Assembly: GCA_031275995.1 (NCBI GenBank)
Contig: JAISNY010000032.1
Span: forward strand, 1-63,796
DNA length: 63,796 nt
DNA from: Oscillospiraceae bacterium
Lineage (GTDB): Bacteria > Bacillota > Clostridia > Oscillospirales > Acutalibacteraceae
Direction of reading: 5' to 3'
This document shows, piece after piece, positions 26,433 to 36,230 of the stretch. A program made the position numbers and the translations under genes. The notes below the pieces were generated by a model. It worked only from the letters and a program-made list of their open reading frames with translations, did not search any database and was not told where the DNA came from. Position 1 is the stretch's first letter. The number at the start of each line of letters is the position of its first letter.

Positions 26433-28757
26433 TTAATTAATTAAAAACTCAAGTAACTTAGCTGGTTTAATAGGCGGTCTTTCATTGGCTGCCTGCTGGA
26501 AAAGAACCGTAGAAGGAGTTAAACCAGGAAGCGTATTAATCTCTATTACTATAATTTCTCCTGTTAGATTGTTTGCAAACAAGTCCATGCGGCAGTACCC
26601 ATTAATTTTTATATATTGGCTAATCTTTTCTGCGGATTCCTTTATTTTTTTAAGAAGTTCTACGTTTATTATATTTTCTGGTGGCGGAGTTATATTAACA
26701 CCAGTTCCGCCTTGGAACTTTTCTTCAACACTGAGAATAGCGCCAGAGTCAGCAACAGTAAGGCTTGGGTTGAAAGAATGAAAAATCCCATTTTTTTCAA
26801 GCACCCCAACGGTAAGCTCAACCCAGCCTGTTTCAAATTTAGAGCAAATTTCACCTGAAAAAATTCTGATTTCATCAGTTTTAATAAATTCTTCAATTAA
26901 AAACTCCCGGCAATCTCCAAGCGCAATTTTTTCCGTTTGATATGCAAATGTACCCTTTGGAATAATTTTTTCGTTTTTTGAAACCAATTTCAAATAAGTA
27001 TCAAGTTCTTTACGGCTACCTATCACGACAACTCCTGTAGAACATCCATCTCCATTAGGTTTTATTACTACTTGTCTGCCAATTTTCTGTACGATTTCAT
27101 CCCAATCTATTTTTTCTTTCATTTTTAAAAAAGTTTTTTTAGCACTTCTTACATGCGGAATATTCAAAGAATCGATGATTTTACCGGTTTCAAATTTATT
27201 CATGCAAATTTTTGAAGATTCCGAACCGGAGCCGTTAAATCGAATCCCATGACGCTCCATAATTTTTTGAATATCCCCATTTTCGCCGAATCCGCCATGT
27301 AGAGCTATAAAAACGAATGCTTTGCTTTCTTTTGAAAATTTCAAAAATTCTTCCAAGGTCATGGACTTAGCTTTTTCAAAGGTCATAGGTTCAAGACCCA
27401 ACACTTCGCGAACCTCTGCAATCAATTCGCTGCATCCGATATTTGATTGAGCTTTAAATTGGTATAGAATTTCTTCAACAGTATGATAAAGCACCATCGA
27501 ATACGGAAGCTCAATAACCGAATATTTGCGGTTTTCAAAATACAGAAGAAAAGGTTTGGGAAGATATTTTTTTGATTTTGTTAATTTTAACCACACGTTC
27601 GACCCACTAAGAAGCGAAACTTGACGTTCTGTGGTAACTCCTCCGAGCAAAACGTTAACATTATGTTTTATCTCCGATTTAACCTTTAATTCAGGCTCAA
27701 ATTCAATTCCATACCTGTTGGCAGCAGAACTCAGTATATATCTAATCATTTCATGATGAGAAATACCAACCTTTGACCCTTGCTGAAAAATAAAACTATT
27801 TTGTTCCATTCCGCTTATAGGATTAAAATCTGAAAAACATATATTGTCTCCGATTAACCAGCCGTCTATCCTTAAAAAATCACGCGCATCACAAGTTTTA
27901 AAAAGTTTTTGCGCTTTGGTTCTGATTCTTTCAATAACTTTTTCCGGAAATCTTGGCGGGCAATGATAATGAGTTTCATTGGTAGCAAGATATTTTCTGC
28001 GAGTATCAAAAATTATGTTTTCGGAATCTTTGACTTCAATTTCTGTTGGAATTAAAGCAACAGCCTTACCTTCAGAATTTTGTAATACAATTACAGTGAA
28101 CTCCTTTCCCATGCACCGTTTTTCAATCAATATATCCTTTTTTTCATTTTCAAACATTTCTAATACAATCTTTTTCGCATGCTCTACACTACGAGCATGC
28201 TTAACTCCGAAAGAGGAACCTCCCTCAACCGGTTTAATTATAGACTCCGTCAAACTATTAGAAATAAAAAATTCAAAAATTTGATTTTCTATTATTTTAG
28301 AATCCTCATTGAATTCTAAAAATAGCTTAGGAACATTAAAAAAACCATATTTTTTTAGAATTTCCCGGTCGGCATTCCGTTTGTTATACATCTTATTACA
28401 AGCTTGTGACGAAGAACCAACGTACTTGATCTTTTCTCTTTCAAAAATTGCTTGGATTTGACCATCTTCAGCATAGATTCCATGCATAACCGGAAATACT
28501 AAATCCGATTCTTTTAAAACCTTTAAAAATTCATCCTCACTTAAAGGTTCATTTTTATTTTTCAACTTAAAATCAAAATCCAAAGTGGTGTTCGAATATA
28601 AAAACTCACCGCTTATGAGATATCCTTGTTTTTCTTTGTTTATAAATATTATTTTTACATCGTGTTCATTTTCAACATTGTCATAAACCGAGCGCGCAGA
28701 ATTAAGAGAGATGTTACGCTCATGCGAAATACCGCCACAAATAATGGTTAAGTTCAA
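26433..28757 (-). CDS. ddl: Tandem D-alanine-D-alanine ligase (two Ddl modules fused)
   Basis: 774 residues, about twice the normal Ddl length. Module 1 (1 to about 360) has GGISHERNISLNSA, VMHGIYAEDGQIQ, KPVEGGSSFGV and RIDGWLI..DFNPISGM. Module 2 (about 365-774) has LLGGVTTERQVSLLSG, ALHGGFGENGDIQ, KPNGDGCSTGVVV and EINTLPGLTPST. Both have the ATP-grasp layout. The metal-binding E-x-N is EIN in module 2 but DFN in module 1, so module 1 may be altered. Ddl makes the D-Ala-D-Ala end of the peptidoglycan stem peptide. The ATG follows a GGAGGAAA site. No frameshift joins the halves; it is a genuine fusion frame. Confidence 0.88.
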   Translation of the reverse strand: MNLTIICGGISHERNISLNSARSVYDNVENEHDVKIIFINKEKQGYLISGEFLYSNTTLDFDFKLKNKNEPLSEDEFLKVLKESDLVFPVMHGIYAEDGQIQAIFEREKIKYVGSSSQACNKMYNKRNADREILKKYGFFNVPKLFLEFNEDSKIIENQIFEFFISNSLTESIIKPVEGGSSFGVKHARSVEHAKKIVLEMFENEKKDILIEKRCMGKEFTVIVLQNSEGKAVALIPTEIEVKDSENIIFDTRRKYLATNETHYHCPPRFPEKVIERIRTKAQKLFKTCDARDFLRIDGWLIGDNICFSDFNPISGMEQNSFIFQQGSKVGISHHEMIRYILSSAANRYGIEFEPELKVKSEIKHNVNVLLGGVTTERQVSLLSGSNVWLKLTKSKKYLPKPFLLYFENRKYSVIELPYSMVLYHTVEEILYQFKAQSNIGCSELIAEVREVLGLEPMTFEKAKSMTLEEFLKFSKESKAFVFIALHGGFGENGDIQKIMERHGIRFNGSGSESSKICMNKFETGKIIDSLNIPHVRSAKKTFLKMKEKIDWDEIVQKIGRQVVIKPNGDGCSTGVVVIGSRKELDTYLKLVSKNEKIIPKGTFAYQTEKIALGDCREFLIEEFIKTDEIRIFSGEICSKFETGWVELTVGVLEKNGIFHSFNPSLTVADSGAILSVEEKFQGGTGVNITPPPENIINVELLKKIKESAEKISQYIKINGYCRMDLFANNLTGEIIVIEINTLPGLTPSTVLFQQAANERPPIKPAKLLEFLIN

Positions 28758-28948
28758 AAATTTCCTCCTTTTAGTATAGCTTAAGTAATTTTATGAAACT
28801 TCCCGGTTCCTTATTTTAATGTTTTTCAAAATATTTTTTCAACTTTTGATACTTCTTAATAAGATATTAAAGAAAATATTTAATCCACACAAAAAATCTA
28901 ATTATAAAACTATTTTTTGATATAATATCCGAGACATTGCTAAAAATA

Positions 28949-29068
28949 GACGCATTTGCCAGAAAAATATATTGTCGGTCAAAAAGTCTTGAAATGATTT
29001 CTAATTTTATTTTGCTGTTTATGAAAAAATGCACCTATTTTTGCGATGCCTTTATTTACTTTATTTAA
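28949..29068 (+). mobile_element. IS1-like transposase C-terminal remnant
   Basis: One open frame reads DAFARKIYCRSKSLEMI followed by a hydrophobic SNFILLFM end and a stop at 29066-29068. This is like the C-terminus of IS1-family InsB proteins (A-R-K..C-x-S-K-S.EM pattern). The sequence is homologous to 57419-57490 (inverted) and 4130-4200. Nothing else of the element remains in the 500-base gap 28758-29231. Confidence 0.5.
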
Positions 29069-29231
29069 CTACAGCCCTAAAACTGTAATTTGAAAATTCT
29101 CGATACTGGGTCGATTTTAACCAAACTTTCAGCGCAGAAAAAGGAATTATTACTAGAATAGTGCCGTCCTCAGATTACTTAATTATGGTTTTTATATTAT
29201 CTTCTTAAGAACTTTACAAAAAAATATTTAT

Positions 29232-29259
29232 TTGACATACAAATTTAAAAACATAAAAT
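29232..29259 (+). promoter_or_regulatory. Promoter immediately upstream of rlmN
   Basis: TTGACA (29232-29237) and TAAAAT (29254-29259) are separated by 16 bases and end only seven bases before the rlmN ATG. Transcription would then begin at or next to the start codon. Confidence 0.5.
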
Positions 29260-29266
29260 ATATTTT

Positions 29267-30295
29267 ATGTCGGCACTTTTAGATATAAAATCAATGTTAC
29301 TTAATGAAATCGAAGATAAATTCGTCGATTTAGGACTTAAAAAGTACAAAGCGTTACAAGTTTTCAGGTGGCTCGCTGCAGGTGCGGAATCGTTTTCTGA
29401 GATGAGCGACATCGCCAAGGAAACACGCGCAATGCTTGAGAGCCAATACATTATTCTGAAGGCAGAACCGGTGGAGCAACATAAATCTGCGGATGGAACA
29501 TTTAAGTATTTACTTAGATTTAGCGACGGAAATTGTGTAGAATCTGTTTTGATGAAATATAAGTACGGTTTCGCGTTATGTATCTCAACGCAGGTAGGAT
29601 GCAGGATGCGCTGCAGATTTTGTGCCAATTCAAAAGGGACTTTTGTCCGAAATTTGACGCCCTCCGAAATGCTTTCTCAAGTGCAGTCAGTTCAAAAAAT
29701 TTTAGGAATAAGAGTTTCAAATATAACCCTTATGGGAATTGGAGAACCATTTGATAATTATCAAAACGTTTTGAAATTTTTAAAGATAGTTTGCAGCGAT
29801 AAGGGATTTGCAATCGGGATGCGCCATGTCTCCGTTTCCACTTGCGGGTTACCTGAAAAAATCAGATTATTTGCAAAAGAAAGACTTGGAGTCACACTTT
29901 CAGTTTCTCTCCACGCGGTTGAAGACGAAATAAGAAATAAAATAATGCCAATAAACAACAAAATAGGCCTTGATAAACTTATTGATTCGTGTAAATATTA
30001 CACCTCAAGAACGGGTCGTCGCGTCTCTTTTGAATATGCAATGGTAGATGGCGTTAATGATTCCGAAAGAGATTCAGAAAGGCTGGCACGATTAATGCGG
30101 GGAATTATTTCCCATGTTAACCTTATCCCCATCAATAATACTGGCAGCGAATTTAGGCCAAGTTCTAAAGAGAAGATTGAAAGATTTGCTAAAATTCTTC
30201 TCAGTTCAGGAGTGAAAGTGACCGTAAGAAGAGTTTTAGGCGCCGACATCAATGCTTCGTGCGGGCAGCTCAGGGTCACATCGCTGAACAAATGA
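29267..30295 (+). CDS. rlmN: 23S rRNA (adenine2503-C2)-methyltransferase
   Basis: A 342-residue radical SAM enzyme that methylates A2503 of 23S rRNA and A37 of some tRNAs. The N-terminal domain starts with DIKSMLLNEI. The cluster-binding Cys motif is GCRMRCRFCANSKGTF, followed by LMGIGEPFDNY. The mechanistic C-terminal Cys is in DINASCGQLRV. No ribosome binding site precedes ATG 29267, and a promoter ends seven bases upstream, suggesting a leaderless message. It heads the conserved rlmN-prpC-prkC group. Confidence 0.95.
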   Translation: MSALLDIKSMLLNEIEDKFVDLGLKKYKALQVFRWLAAGAESFSEMSDIAKETRAMLESQYIILKAEPVEQHKSADGTFKYLLRFSDGNCVESVLMKYKYGFALCISTQVGCRMRCRFCANSKGTFVRNLTPSEMLSQVQSVQKILGIRVSNITLMGIGEPFDNYQNVLKFLKIVCSDKGFAIGMRHVSVSTCGLPEKIRLFAKERLGVTLSVSLHAVEDEIRNKIMPINNKIGLDKLIDSCKYYTSRTGRRVSFEYAMVDGVNDSERDSERLARLMRGIISHVNLIPINNTGSEFRPSSKEKIERFAKILLSSGVKVTVRRVLGADINASCGQLRVTSLNK

Positions 30296-30312
30296 AAGGA
30301 GGTATGTATAAT

Positions 30313-31068
30313 TTGGAAATTTATAAGCGAAGTGAAACCGGACGCGTTCGTAAAATCAATCAGGATTTCGCGATTGAAAAGGTTTTTGGTGAGTACTGCG
30401 CTTTTATAGGAGTTTTTGACGGCGTGGGCGGAATTCAAGGCGGAGAAACAGCAAGCCACACCGCGGGCTTTACGATTTGTAGTTACATTGAAAAAAATTC
30501 AGAAGCACTTTGCAAAGATAATTTAGAGATTCTTCTTAAACAGGCATTCAACGAAGCAAATGAAAAAATAATAGAAAAAGGCCGGGAAACCGACCTTATC
30601 GGATTGAGTACTACAGCCGTCGCGGCGCTTATCTTCGGTAGCACCGTCTGTGTCGCGCACATCGGCGACAGTAGGGCTTATTTGCTAGATGAAACCAAAT
30701 TCAAACAAATTACTGTGGATCACTCCGTGGTTCAAAAAATGATCGAATCGGGCGGTATAAGCGAGAACGAAGCAATGTCTCACCCTAACAAAAATTTGAT
30801 CACCCGGGCACTAGGCATGGAAAACAGCGACCCTGAAATCAATTTTTTTATAATGTCGCAAAAAGACAAGCTTCTGCTTTGCACCGACGGCCTTACAAAC
30901 TATGCCGAAAACGAAAAGATAGAAAGCATCATGCGTCAAAATTCAACCCTTAAAGAAACCGCTGAAAATTTGATAAATTTTGCAAACGAAAGCGGAGGAA
31001 GCGATAACATCACCGTTGCATTAATCAGGTTGAACGGCGGTATGGATTTTGGACAGGAAATTACATAG
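30313..31068 (+). CDS. prpC: PP2C-type protein phosphatase (PrpC/Stp)
   Basis: About 251 residues. TTG 30313 is preferred because AAAGGAGG lies about ten bases upstream; ATG 30304 lies only one or two bases after it. PPM motifs are RVRKINQDF, VFDGVGGIQGGETASH, HIGDSRAYLL, TRALGMENSDPE and LLCTDGLTNYAEN, with the metal-binding aspartates present; the usual DGMGGH has become DGVGGI. It reverses phosphorylation by the adjacent PASTA kinase, as in other Firmicutes. It follows rlmN directly. Confidence 0.93.
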   Translation: MEIYKRSETGRVRKINQDFAIEKVFGEYCAFIGVFDGVGGIQGGETASHTAGFTICSYIEKNSEALCKDNLEILLKQAFNEANEKIIEKGRETDLIGLSTTAVAALIFGSTVCVAHIGDSRAYLLDETKFKQITVDHSVVQKMIESGGISENEAMSHPNKNLITRALGMENSDPEINFFIMSQKDKLLLCTDGLTNYAENEKIESIMRQNSTLKETAENLINFANESGGSDNITVALIRLNGGMDFGQEIT

Positions 31069-31205
31069 TTAAAACATAAAAATTTTGTATTTTTTAAAAA
31101 ATAGCTCCTGCCTAATTAAGCAATGGTATTCTTTATAATTTAAATTTATGTTATAAAAGCAGCTAGCTGATTAATGATATGTAAATTTAGTCAAGGGAGA
31201 TTAAT

Positions 31206-33146
31206 TTGGACAGATATATAGGCAAACGGCTCGACGCCAGGTATGAAATTCATGACTTGGTTGGAATCGGGGGAATGTCTTTGGTTTACAAAGCCTTCGA
31301 CGTTATAGAAAAAAAAGTTGTGGTAGTAAAAATTTTAAAAGATGAATTCCATGGTAACGTAGAATTTTTAAGGAGATTTAAAACCGAATCAAAAGCAGTT
31401 GCAGTTCTTTCTCACCCAAATATTGTTAAGATTTTTAATGTAAGTTTTGGGAACAAACTTCAATACATAGTCATGGAATACGTAGAGGGTCTGACTTTAA
31501 AACAATTTTTTGAATCGAATGGAAGAAAAATAAATATATCTCAAGCTATCTTGCTTGTAAAACAAATTCTCAGCGCCGTCGGCCACGCACATGCGAACGG
31601 AATAATTCATCGTGACGTAAAACCTCAAAACATCATGATCCTAGAAGATGGAACCGTTAAGGTTACCGACTTCGGAATAGCTCGTTTTTTAAAAAATGAG
31701 ACCCAAACAATGACCGATCGTACTATAGGTTCGGTCCATTACATTTCGCCCGAACAGGTCAAAGGGAACGCAATTGATACTAAATCGGATATATATTCTA
31801 TCGGTATAATAATCTATGAGATGCTCACGGGGCAACTTCCTTTTGAAGCTGAAAATGCAGTTTCAGTTGCAATCATGCAAATGCAAATGAATCCAAAATT
31901 TCCGCGTGAGGTCAACGCTTCTATTCCGGAAGCTCTCGAAGAAATTATTCTCAAAGCAATGAAGAAAAATGTTTCCGAAAGATATCAAAGTACGGGCGAA
32001 ATGTTAGCCGATCTGGAAGCGTTCGAAAAAAATTCAAATATAAAGTTTAATTATAAGTATTTTGTCGATAAAAATCCGACCAAAATAATTGAAATGCCAA
32101 ATTTAGAAAAGACTGTAAAAAAACCAGAAGACCAAAATAAAAAAAAAGCAGTTTTAATTGCGAGCAGCATTGCAGCCGTCGTGGTCCTTTTTTCGTTAAC
32201 TTTTATGTTCATGACCGTATTTACATCCTTTGGTTCGGCCGCACTTAGGGATGTGGAAGTCCCAAATTTACTCGGACTTAGGCTGATCGATATCGAATTC
32301 GACAAAAAATACAAATTTCATTGGAATATAGACCACGTATACGACCCTTCCAAACCTGAAGGTATCGTTCTAGATCAAGATCCCGTTCCCGGTTCGAAAA
32401 AAATTAAATCAAGTTCGACAATAACTTTAAAAGTAAACAGTTCCGGGGTCCTCGTAGATGTCCCGGCGCTTGCTGGATTAACTGTGGAAGCAGCTAAGAA
32501 TCAGCTTTCAAACGCCGGATTAAAATGCGAAATTTTGCAAGTTCATGATGAAAACATTCCCGCAGGAATAGTAAAAGGATCCGACCCTGTTGAAGGAATC
32601 AAAACAATGGTAGAATCCACAATTGCGCTTTATGTTAGCAAAGGGCCTCTCGACCCAACAGTAGCTGTTCCAAATGTTATAGGCATGAATATAAGCGACG
32701 CTAAGCAAGAGATTTTAAAAAACGGATTAAAATTTTCAAACGATATTACTTATGAAAAAAGCGAAAATCCAAAAGATACAATTATATCAACAGATCCGTT
32801 GCCGGGGGTCAGCCTTGATCTTGGAGGGACTGTAAAAGCAACGGTCAGTTCAGGCGTACGTAAAGAAAAAACCTTGGATGTTGTTGTAGATCTTCCAAAA
32901 ATTGATAAGGATATAGACCTTAACTTTTATATCGACGGAACATTCGAGAAAAAATTTAAGGTCGACCCAGGAGCTATTCGGGAAAAAGTATATCAAATCA
33001 AAGGAACACAAGGTACCAAAGAAGTAAGAGTAAAGATTGGAGAATATTTGTACAGAACGTACAGAGTCGATTTTGAAGGCACGGGTTCCGTCATTGTCAC
33101 CGGAAGGTATGGTTATCCGCCTAACCCGTTGGGTTTCTTCAATTGA
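31206..33146 (+). CDS. prkC: PASTA-domain Ser/Thr kinase (PrkC/Stk)
   Basis: 646 residues from TTG 31206 behind AAGGGAGA. Residues 1-270 are a Hanks-type kinase (GIGGMSLVYKA, VVVKIL, HRDVKPQNIMI, VTDFGIARF, SDIYSIGIIIYEM). One membrane helix (about 316-340) follows. Outside are three PASTA repeats (DVEVPNLLGLRLIDI, VDVPALAGLTVEAA, VAVPNVIGMNISDA), then a C-terminal beta-rich domain. Such kinases sense muropeptides or lipid II and tune wall synthesis and division. In most Firmicutes rsgA follows; here a secreted Rab-like GTPase does. Confidence 0.95.
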   Translation: MDRYIGKRLDARYEIHDLVGIGGMSLVYKAFDVIEKKVVVVKILKDEFHGNVEFLRRFKTESKAVAVLSHPNIVKIFNVSFGNKLQYIVMEYVEGLTLKQFFESNGRKINISQAILLVKQILSAVGHAHANGIIHRDVKPQNIMILEDGTVKVTDFGIARFLKNETQTMTDRTIGSVHYISPEQVKGNAIDTKSDIYSIGIIIYEMLTGQLPFEAENAVSVAIMQMQMNPKFPREVNASIPEALEEIILKAMKKNVSERYQSTGEMLADLEAFEKNSNIKFNYKYFVDKNPTKIIEMPNLEKTVKKPEDQNKKKAVLIASSIAAVVVLFSLTFMFMTVFTSFGSAALRDVEVPNLLGLRLIDIEFDKKYKFHWNIDHVYDPSKPEGIVLDQDPVPGSKKIKSSSTITLKVNSSGVLVDVPALAGLTVEAAKNQLSNAGLKCEILQVHDENIPAGIVKGSDPVEGIKTMVESTIALYVSKGPLDPTVAVPNVIGMNISDAKQEILKNGLKFSNDITYEKSENPKDTIISTDPLPGVSLDLGGTVKATVSSGVRKEKTLDVVVDLPKIDKDIDLNFYIDGTFEKKFKVDPGAIREKVYQIKGTQGTKEVRVKIGEYLYRTYRVDFEGTGSVIVTGRYGYPPNPLGFFN

Positions 33147-33257
33147 ATCAAAATCATCCATGTTTTTACAGTTAAATCATCAAGATTTATTTTACATATC
33201 AATGATCATCTGTTAATTTTAGTTTAGTTCAGAAAATTAAGAGGCGAGGGATACAAA

Positions 33258-33887
33258 ATGAACATTAAAAATTTAATATTTTCGATGTTTATAGTGGTAG
33301 TATTGATGATTAATTGTGTTTCCGTAAGCGCATACACAATTAATGTGGTGACTATAGGAGGAGTTGGCTGCGGTAAAACGTCATTATTGTCGGTATTGTC
33401 AGGTGAAGGGTTTTGTAATAGTGGCCATGATACAACAGTAGGCCGTGGTTGTTTTATTTTTTGCTTAGAGAATCCCGAAAAAGAAGAAGTAAATATAAAA
33501 GCTTTTGATACTGCAGGAAGGTATAATCGTTCACTTACAAATAATTATTTGAGAGAAGCTGATGTAGTGTTTTTCTGCATTGATGCTAGTAACCAAGAAG
33601 AATCAATGAATTGGAGTTTGGCAATGTTAAAGCCTGTTCTTTGCAAAAATATCTTTGTGATAATAACTAAAAATGATTTAGCTAGAGAACCTATTATCCT
33701 GGACGTTAACAAGATTGGGGAAAAATTTAAATATTGCGGTATAAAAAAATGCACAGTTTTATCTACTTCGTCGCTTACGGGGAAAGGAATTGATGATTTA
33801 AAGAAAGAATTAGCTGATATAAAGCCGAGTGACAGAAGTGGAGGGGTAACTATAATTCAACAAACACAAAATGATGGTTGCTGTTAG
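33258..33887 (+). CDS. Secreted Ras/Rab-like small GTPase with C-terminal Cys-Cys (copy 1, divergent)
   Basis: 209 residues. A signal peptide (residues 1-25, MNIKNLIFSMFIVVVLMINC then VSVSA) precedes a complete small GTPase fold: P-loop TIGGVGCGKTSLL, switch I Thr in DTTVGR, switch II FDTAGRYNR, base motif ITKNDL and a final SLTGKGIDDL. The catalytic Gln of DTAGQ is Arg88, which in Ras/Rab proteins blocks GTP hydrolysis. The end NDGCC is a Rab-type geranylgeranylation signal. The gene has its own GAGGCGAGGG site, between prkC and metK. It is the most divergent copy and the only one outside the 52-63 kb region. The effector role is inferred. Confidence 0.85.
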   Translation: MNIKNLIFSMFIVVVLMINCVSVSAYTINVVTIGGVGCGKTSLLSVLSGEGFCNSGHDTTVGRGCFIFCLENPEKEEVNIKAFDTAGRYNRSLTNNYLREADVVFFCIDASNQEESMNWSLAMLKPVLCKNIFVIITKNDLAREPIILDVNKIGEKFKYCGIKKCTVLSTSSLTGKGIDDLKKELADIKPSDRSGGVTIIQQTQNDGCC

Positions 33888-33977
33888 GAAAATCAGGATC
33901 GATTCAGAAGTGTTGAAAACTTATTTAAATTCACGACAAATTTTGTCAAAGGTTTTATTTTTAAGAAAGGAGAAAAA

Positions 33978-35150
33978 ATGAAAACATATTTTACTTCAGA
34001 ATCAGTTACCGAAGGTCACCCGGATAAAATTTGTGACCAAATAGCAGATGCAATTCTCGACGCAATCCTTGCAAAGGACCCCAACGCCCGGGTAGCTTGC
34101 GAAGTCGCTGTGACGACGGGACTGGTGCATATATTCGGTGAAATAACAACCAGCTGTTATGTAGAGATTGACAAAATCGCACGCCGCGTTATTGCTGAAA
34201 TAGGATACGACAACCCTTCATACGGTTTCGATGGAAATTCTTGCGGGTTGATTCTTTCTTTAGGTTCTCAATCGAAGGACATAGCCGCCGGGGTCGACCC
34301 GAAAGAAAACGGCGAACTGGGAGCCGGCGACCAAGGTTTGATTTTCGGATACGCTTGCGATGAAACGAAAGAATATATGCCACTTCCGATTTCGATAGCT
34401 CATAAACTAGCAAAACGGTTGGCTCAAGTAAGAAAAGAAGGGATTATAAAATATCTCAGGCCCGACGGAAAAACGCAGGTTACTGTTGAATATGAAGACG
34501 GCAAACCATGCTGCGTCTCCGACGTTGTTCTATCAGCGCAGCATGAACCAGGAATTTCACAAGATCAGATAAAAAAAGATTTAATTGAGCATGTTGTGGA
34601 TCGCATAATTTCTAATGAATTTTCCGTAAGTCCGGTAGTGTTAATAAACCCTAGCGGCAGATTTGTATTAGGCGGTCCAGCGAGCGACAGCGGCCTGACC
34701 GGACGTAAAATCATCGTGGATACATACGGAGGATTTTCCCGCCACGGAGGTGGAGCTTTCTCTGGTAAGGACGCTACTAAAGTAGATCGCTCTGCGGCCT
34801 ATATGGCGCGTTATGCAGCTAAAAATATTGTGGCGGCGGAAATTGCAAAGCGTTGTGAAATTCAAGTTTCTTACGCTATAGGAATCTCTAATCCGATTTC
34901 TTTGAGGGTAGAAAGCTTTGGTACCTCTGAATTTAGTGATGAAGCCCTTGCAGAAGCGGTTTTGAAGGTTTTTGATTTCCGTCCTGCATCTATAATTGAA
35001 ATCTTGGGTCTGCGCCGGCCAATTTTTGCCAGGTTTGCTTCGTATGGTGCCATGGGCCGTGAAGATTTAAATGCTCCTTGGGAAGCTCTTGACAAAACGT
35101 TTGAATTAAAACAGGCTTTAACGGAAGCGAGATTATGCGCCCCCAAATAA
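33978..35150 (+). CDS. metK: S-adenosylmethionine synthetase
   Basis: A 390-residue MetK makes SAM from methionine and ATP, the methyl source for RlmN and the radical SAM enzymes here. Signatures are [16 protein letters not shown] near the N-terminus, [12 protein letters not shown] and [19 protein letters not shown]. Length and order are standard. AGAAAGGAG precedes the ATG. The 90-base gap upstream is too short for a SAM riboswitch, and none is visible. Confidence 0.97.
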   Translation: MKTYFTSESVTEGHPDKICDQIADAILDAILAKDPNARVACEVAVTTGLVHIFGEITTSCYVEIDKIARRVIAEIGYDNPSYGFDGNSCGLILSLGSQSKDIAAGVDPKENGELGAGDQGLIFGYACDETKEYMPLPISIAHKLAKRLAQVRKEGIIKYLRPDGKTQVTVEYEDGKPCCVSDVVLSAQHEPGISQDQIKKDLIEHVVDRIISNEFSVSPVVLINPSGRFVLGGPASDSGLTGRKIIVDTYGGFSRHGGGAFSGKDATKVDRSAAYMARYAAKNIVAAEIAKRCEIQVSYAIGISNPISLRVESFGTSEFSDEALAEAVLKVFDFRPASIIEILGLRRPIFARFASYGAMGREDLNAPWEALDKTFELKQALTEARLCAPK

Positions 35151-35213
35151 GAAATAATTACAGGAAATTAAGTGAAGGGGCAGTGAATTTTAAGAATTTC
35201 GAGGTGAAGAAGG

Positions 35214-36230
35214 ATGCCCCAAAACGAGAATGAAAACAAAGAGCTTACTGATAAATTCAAAAAACTTATGAAAGAATTATTAGTCTCCGAAGGCTCTGAA
35301 AGACAAAGAGTTTCTTCGGAGATAAAAGGATTCATAAAGAATTGCCTTCTTGAAGTTAAATCCGTTTCTAAGTCCGACGTAAAAAAGAAGCTTGGCAAAG
35401 TTATTAACAATTTTAAAGAAGAGTTTGATGAATCAATTAAAGAGCTAAGAAAAAATGAAACTCAAGATGGTAAATCGGATTTCGACCCGACAATTTTTAA
35501 ACAAAGTATAAAACTCGGTGCCAGTCATCCGTTAATAAATCTTTATAAGATTATAGAAAAAATTTTTATCAACATGGGTTTCAATACTGTTCAGGGTCCT
35601 GAAATCGAACTCGATAGATATAATTTCGAAAAACTTAATATGCCGCAACATCATCCAGCTCGAGACATGCAGGATACCTTCTATGTGAGGCAGCCTTCTG
35701 TTTTGCTTCGATCTCATACCTCTTCAGTTCAAATCCGAACTATGGAATCTCAAAGCGCTCCAGTTCAAATAATCTCTCCTGGTACGGTCTACAGAGTTGA
35801 TGATATTGACCCGCAGCATACGCCGATGTTCTTCCAAATAGAAGGTTTGATGATGGGGGAAGGAATTTCTTTCGCCAATTTGAAGGCTATCCTTATAAAA
35901 CTTTTAAAAGAAGTTTTTGGGTACGAAACAGAAGTTCGGTTTCGTCCTTCCTATTATCCCTACACAGAACCAAGCGCCGCGGTTGATATGTCTTGCATTA
36001 AGTGCGGAAAACGCGGATGCCCTGTCTGTGCTGGCTCCGGTTGGATAACTATCCTTGGTTCAGGGATGGTTCACCCTAAAGTCGTCGAAGGAGTGGGTTA
36101 TGACAGCGAAAATGTAATAGGGTTTGCATTTGGCATCGGTCTTGATAGACTTGCTTTGTTGTATTATGATTTAGGAGAAATAAAAAAATTGTATGAAAAT
36201 GACGTGAGCTTATGGCGTCAGTTGTGCTAA
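35214..36230 (+). CDS. pheS: Phenylalanyl-tRNA synthetase alpha chain
   Basis: 338 residues. An N-terminal coiled-coil tRNA-binding region (residues 1-90, highly charged) precedes the class II catalytic core: HPLINLYKIIEKIF, MGFNTVQGPEIE, RDMQDTFYV, LLRSHTSSVQIR, FFQIEGLMM, FRPSYYPYTEPSAAVDM and GIGLDRLALL. It pairs with PheT, encoded 315 bases downstream. The gap to pheT contains a duplication of the pheT start region and no gene. Confidence 0.96.
   Translation: MPQNENENKELTDKFKKLMKELLVSEGSERQRVSSEIKGFIKNCLLEVKSVSKSDVKKKLGKVINNFKEEFDESIKELRKNETQDGKSDFDPTIFKQSIKLGASHPLINLYKIIEKIFINMGFNTVQGPEIELDRYNFEKLNMPQHHPARDMQDTFYVRQPSVLLRSHTSSVQIRTMESQSAPVQIISPGTVYRVDDIDPQHTPMFFQIEGLMMGEGISFANLKAILIKLLKEVFGYETEVRFRPSYYPYTEPSAAVDMSCIKCGKRGCPVCAGSGWITILGSGMVHPKVVEGVGYDSENVIGFAFGIGLDRLALLYYDLGEIKKLYENDVSLWRQLC

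Noticed and set aside
33258..33887. Lipoprotein signal in GTPase copy 1 (Cys20)
   Set aside because: The residue before the Cys is Asn, which does not fit a lipobox; a standard cleavage after VSVSA is more likely.
33888..33977. SAM riboswitch upstream of metK
   Set aside because: Only 90 bases are available and no riboswitch core pattern is visible.
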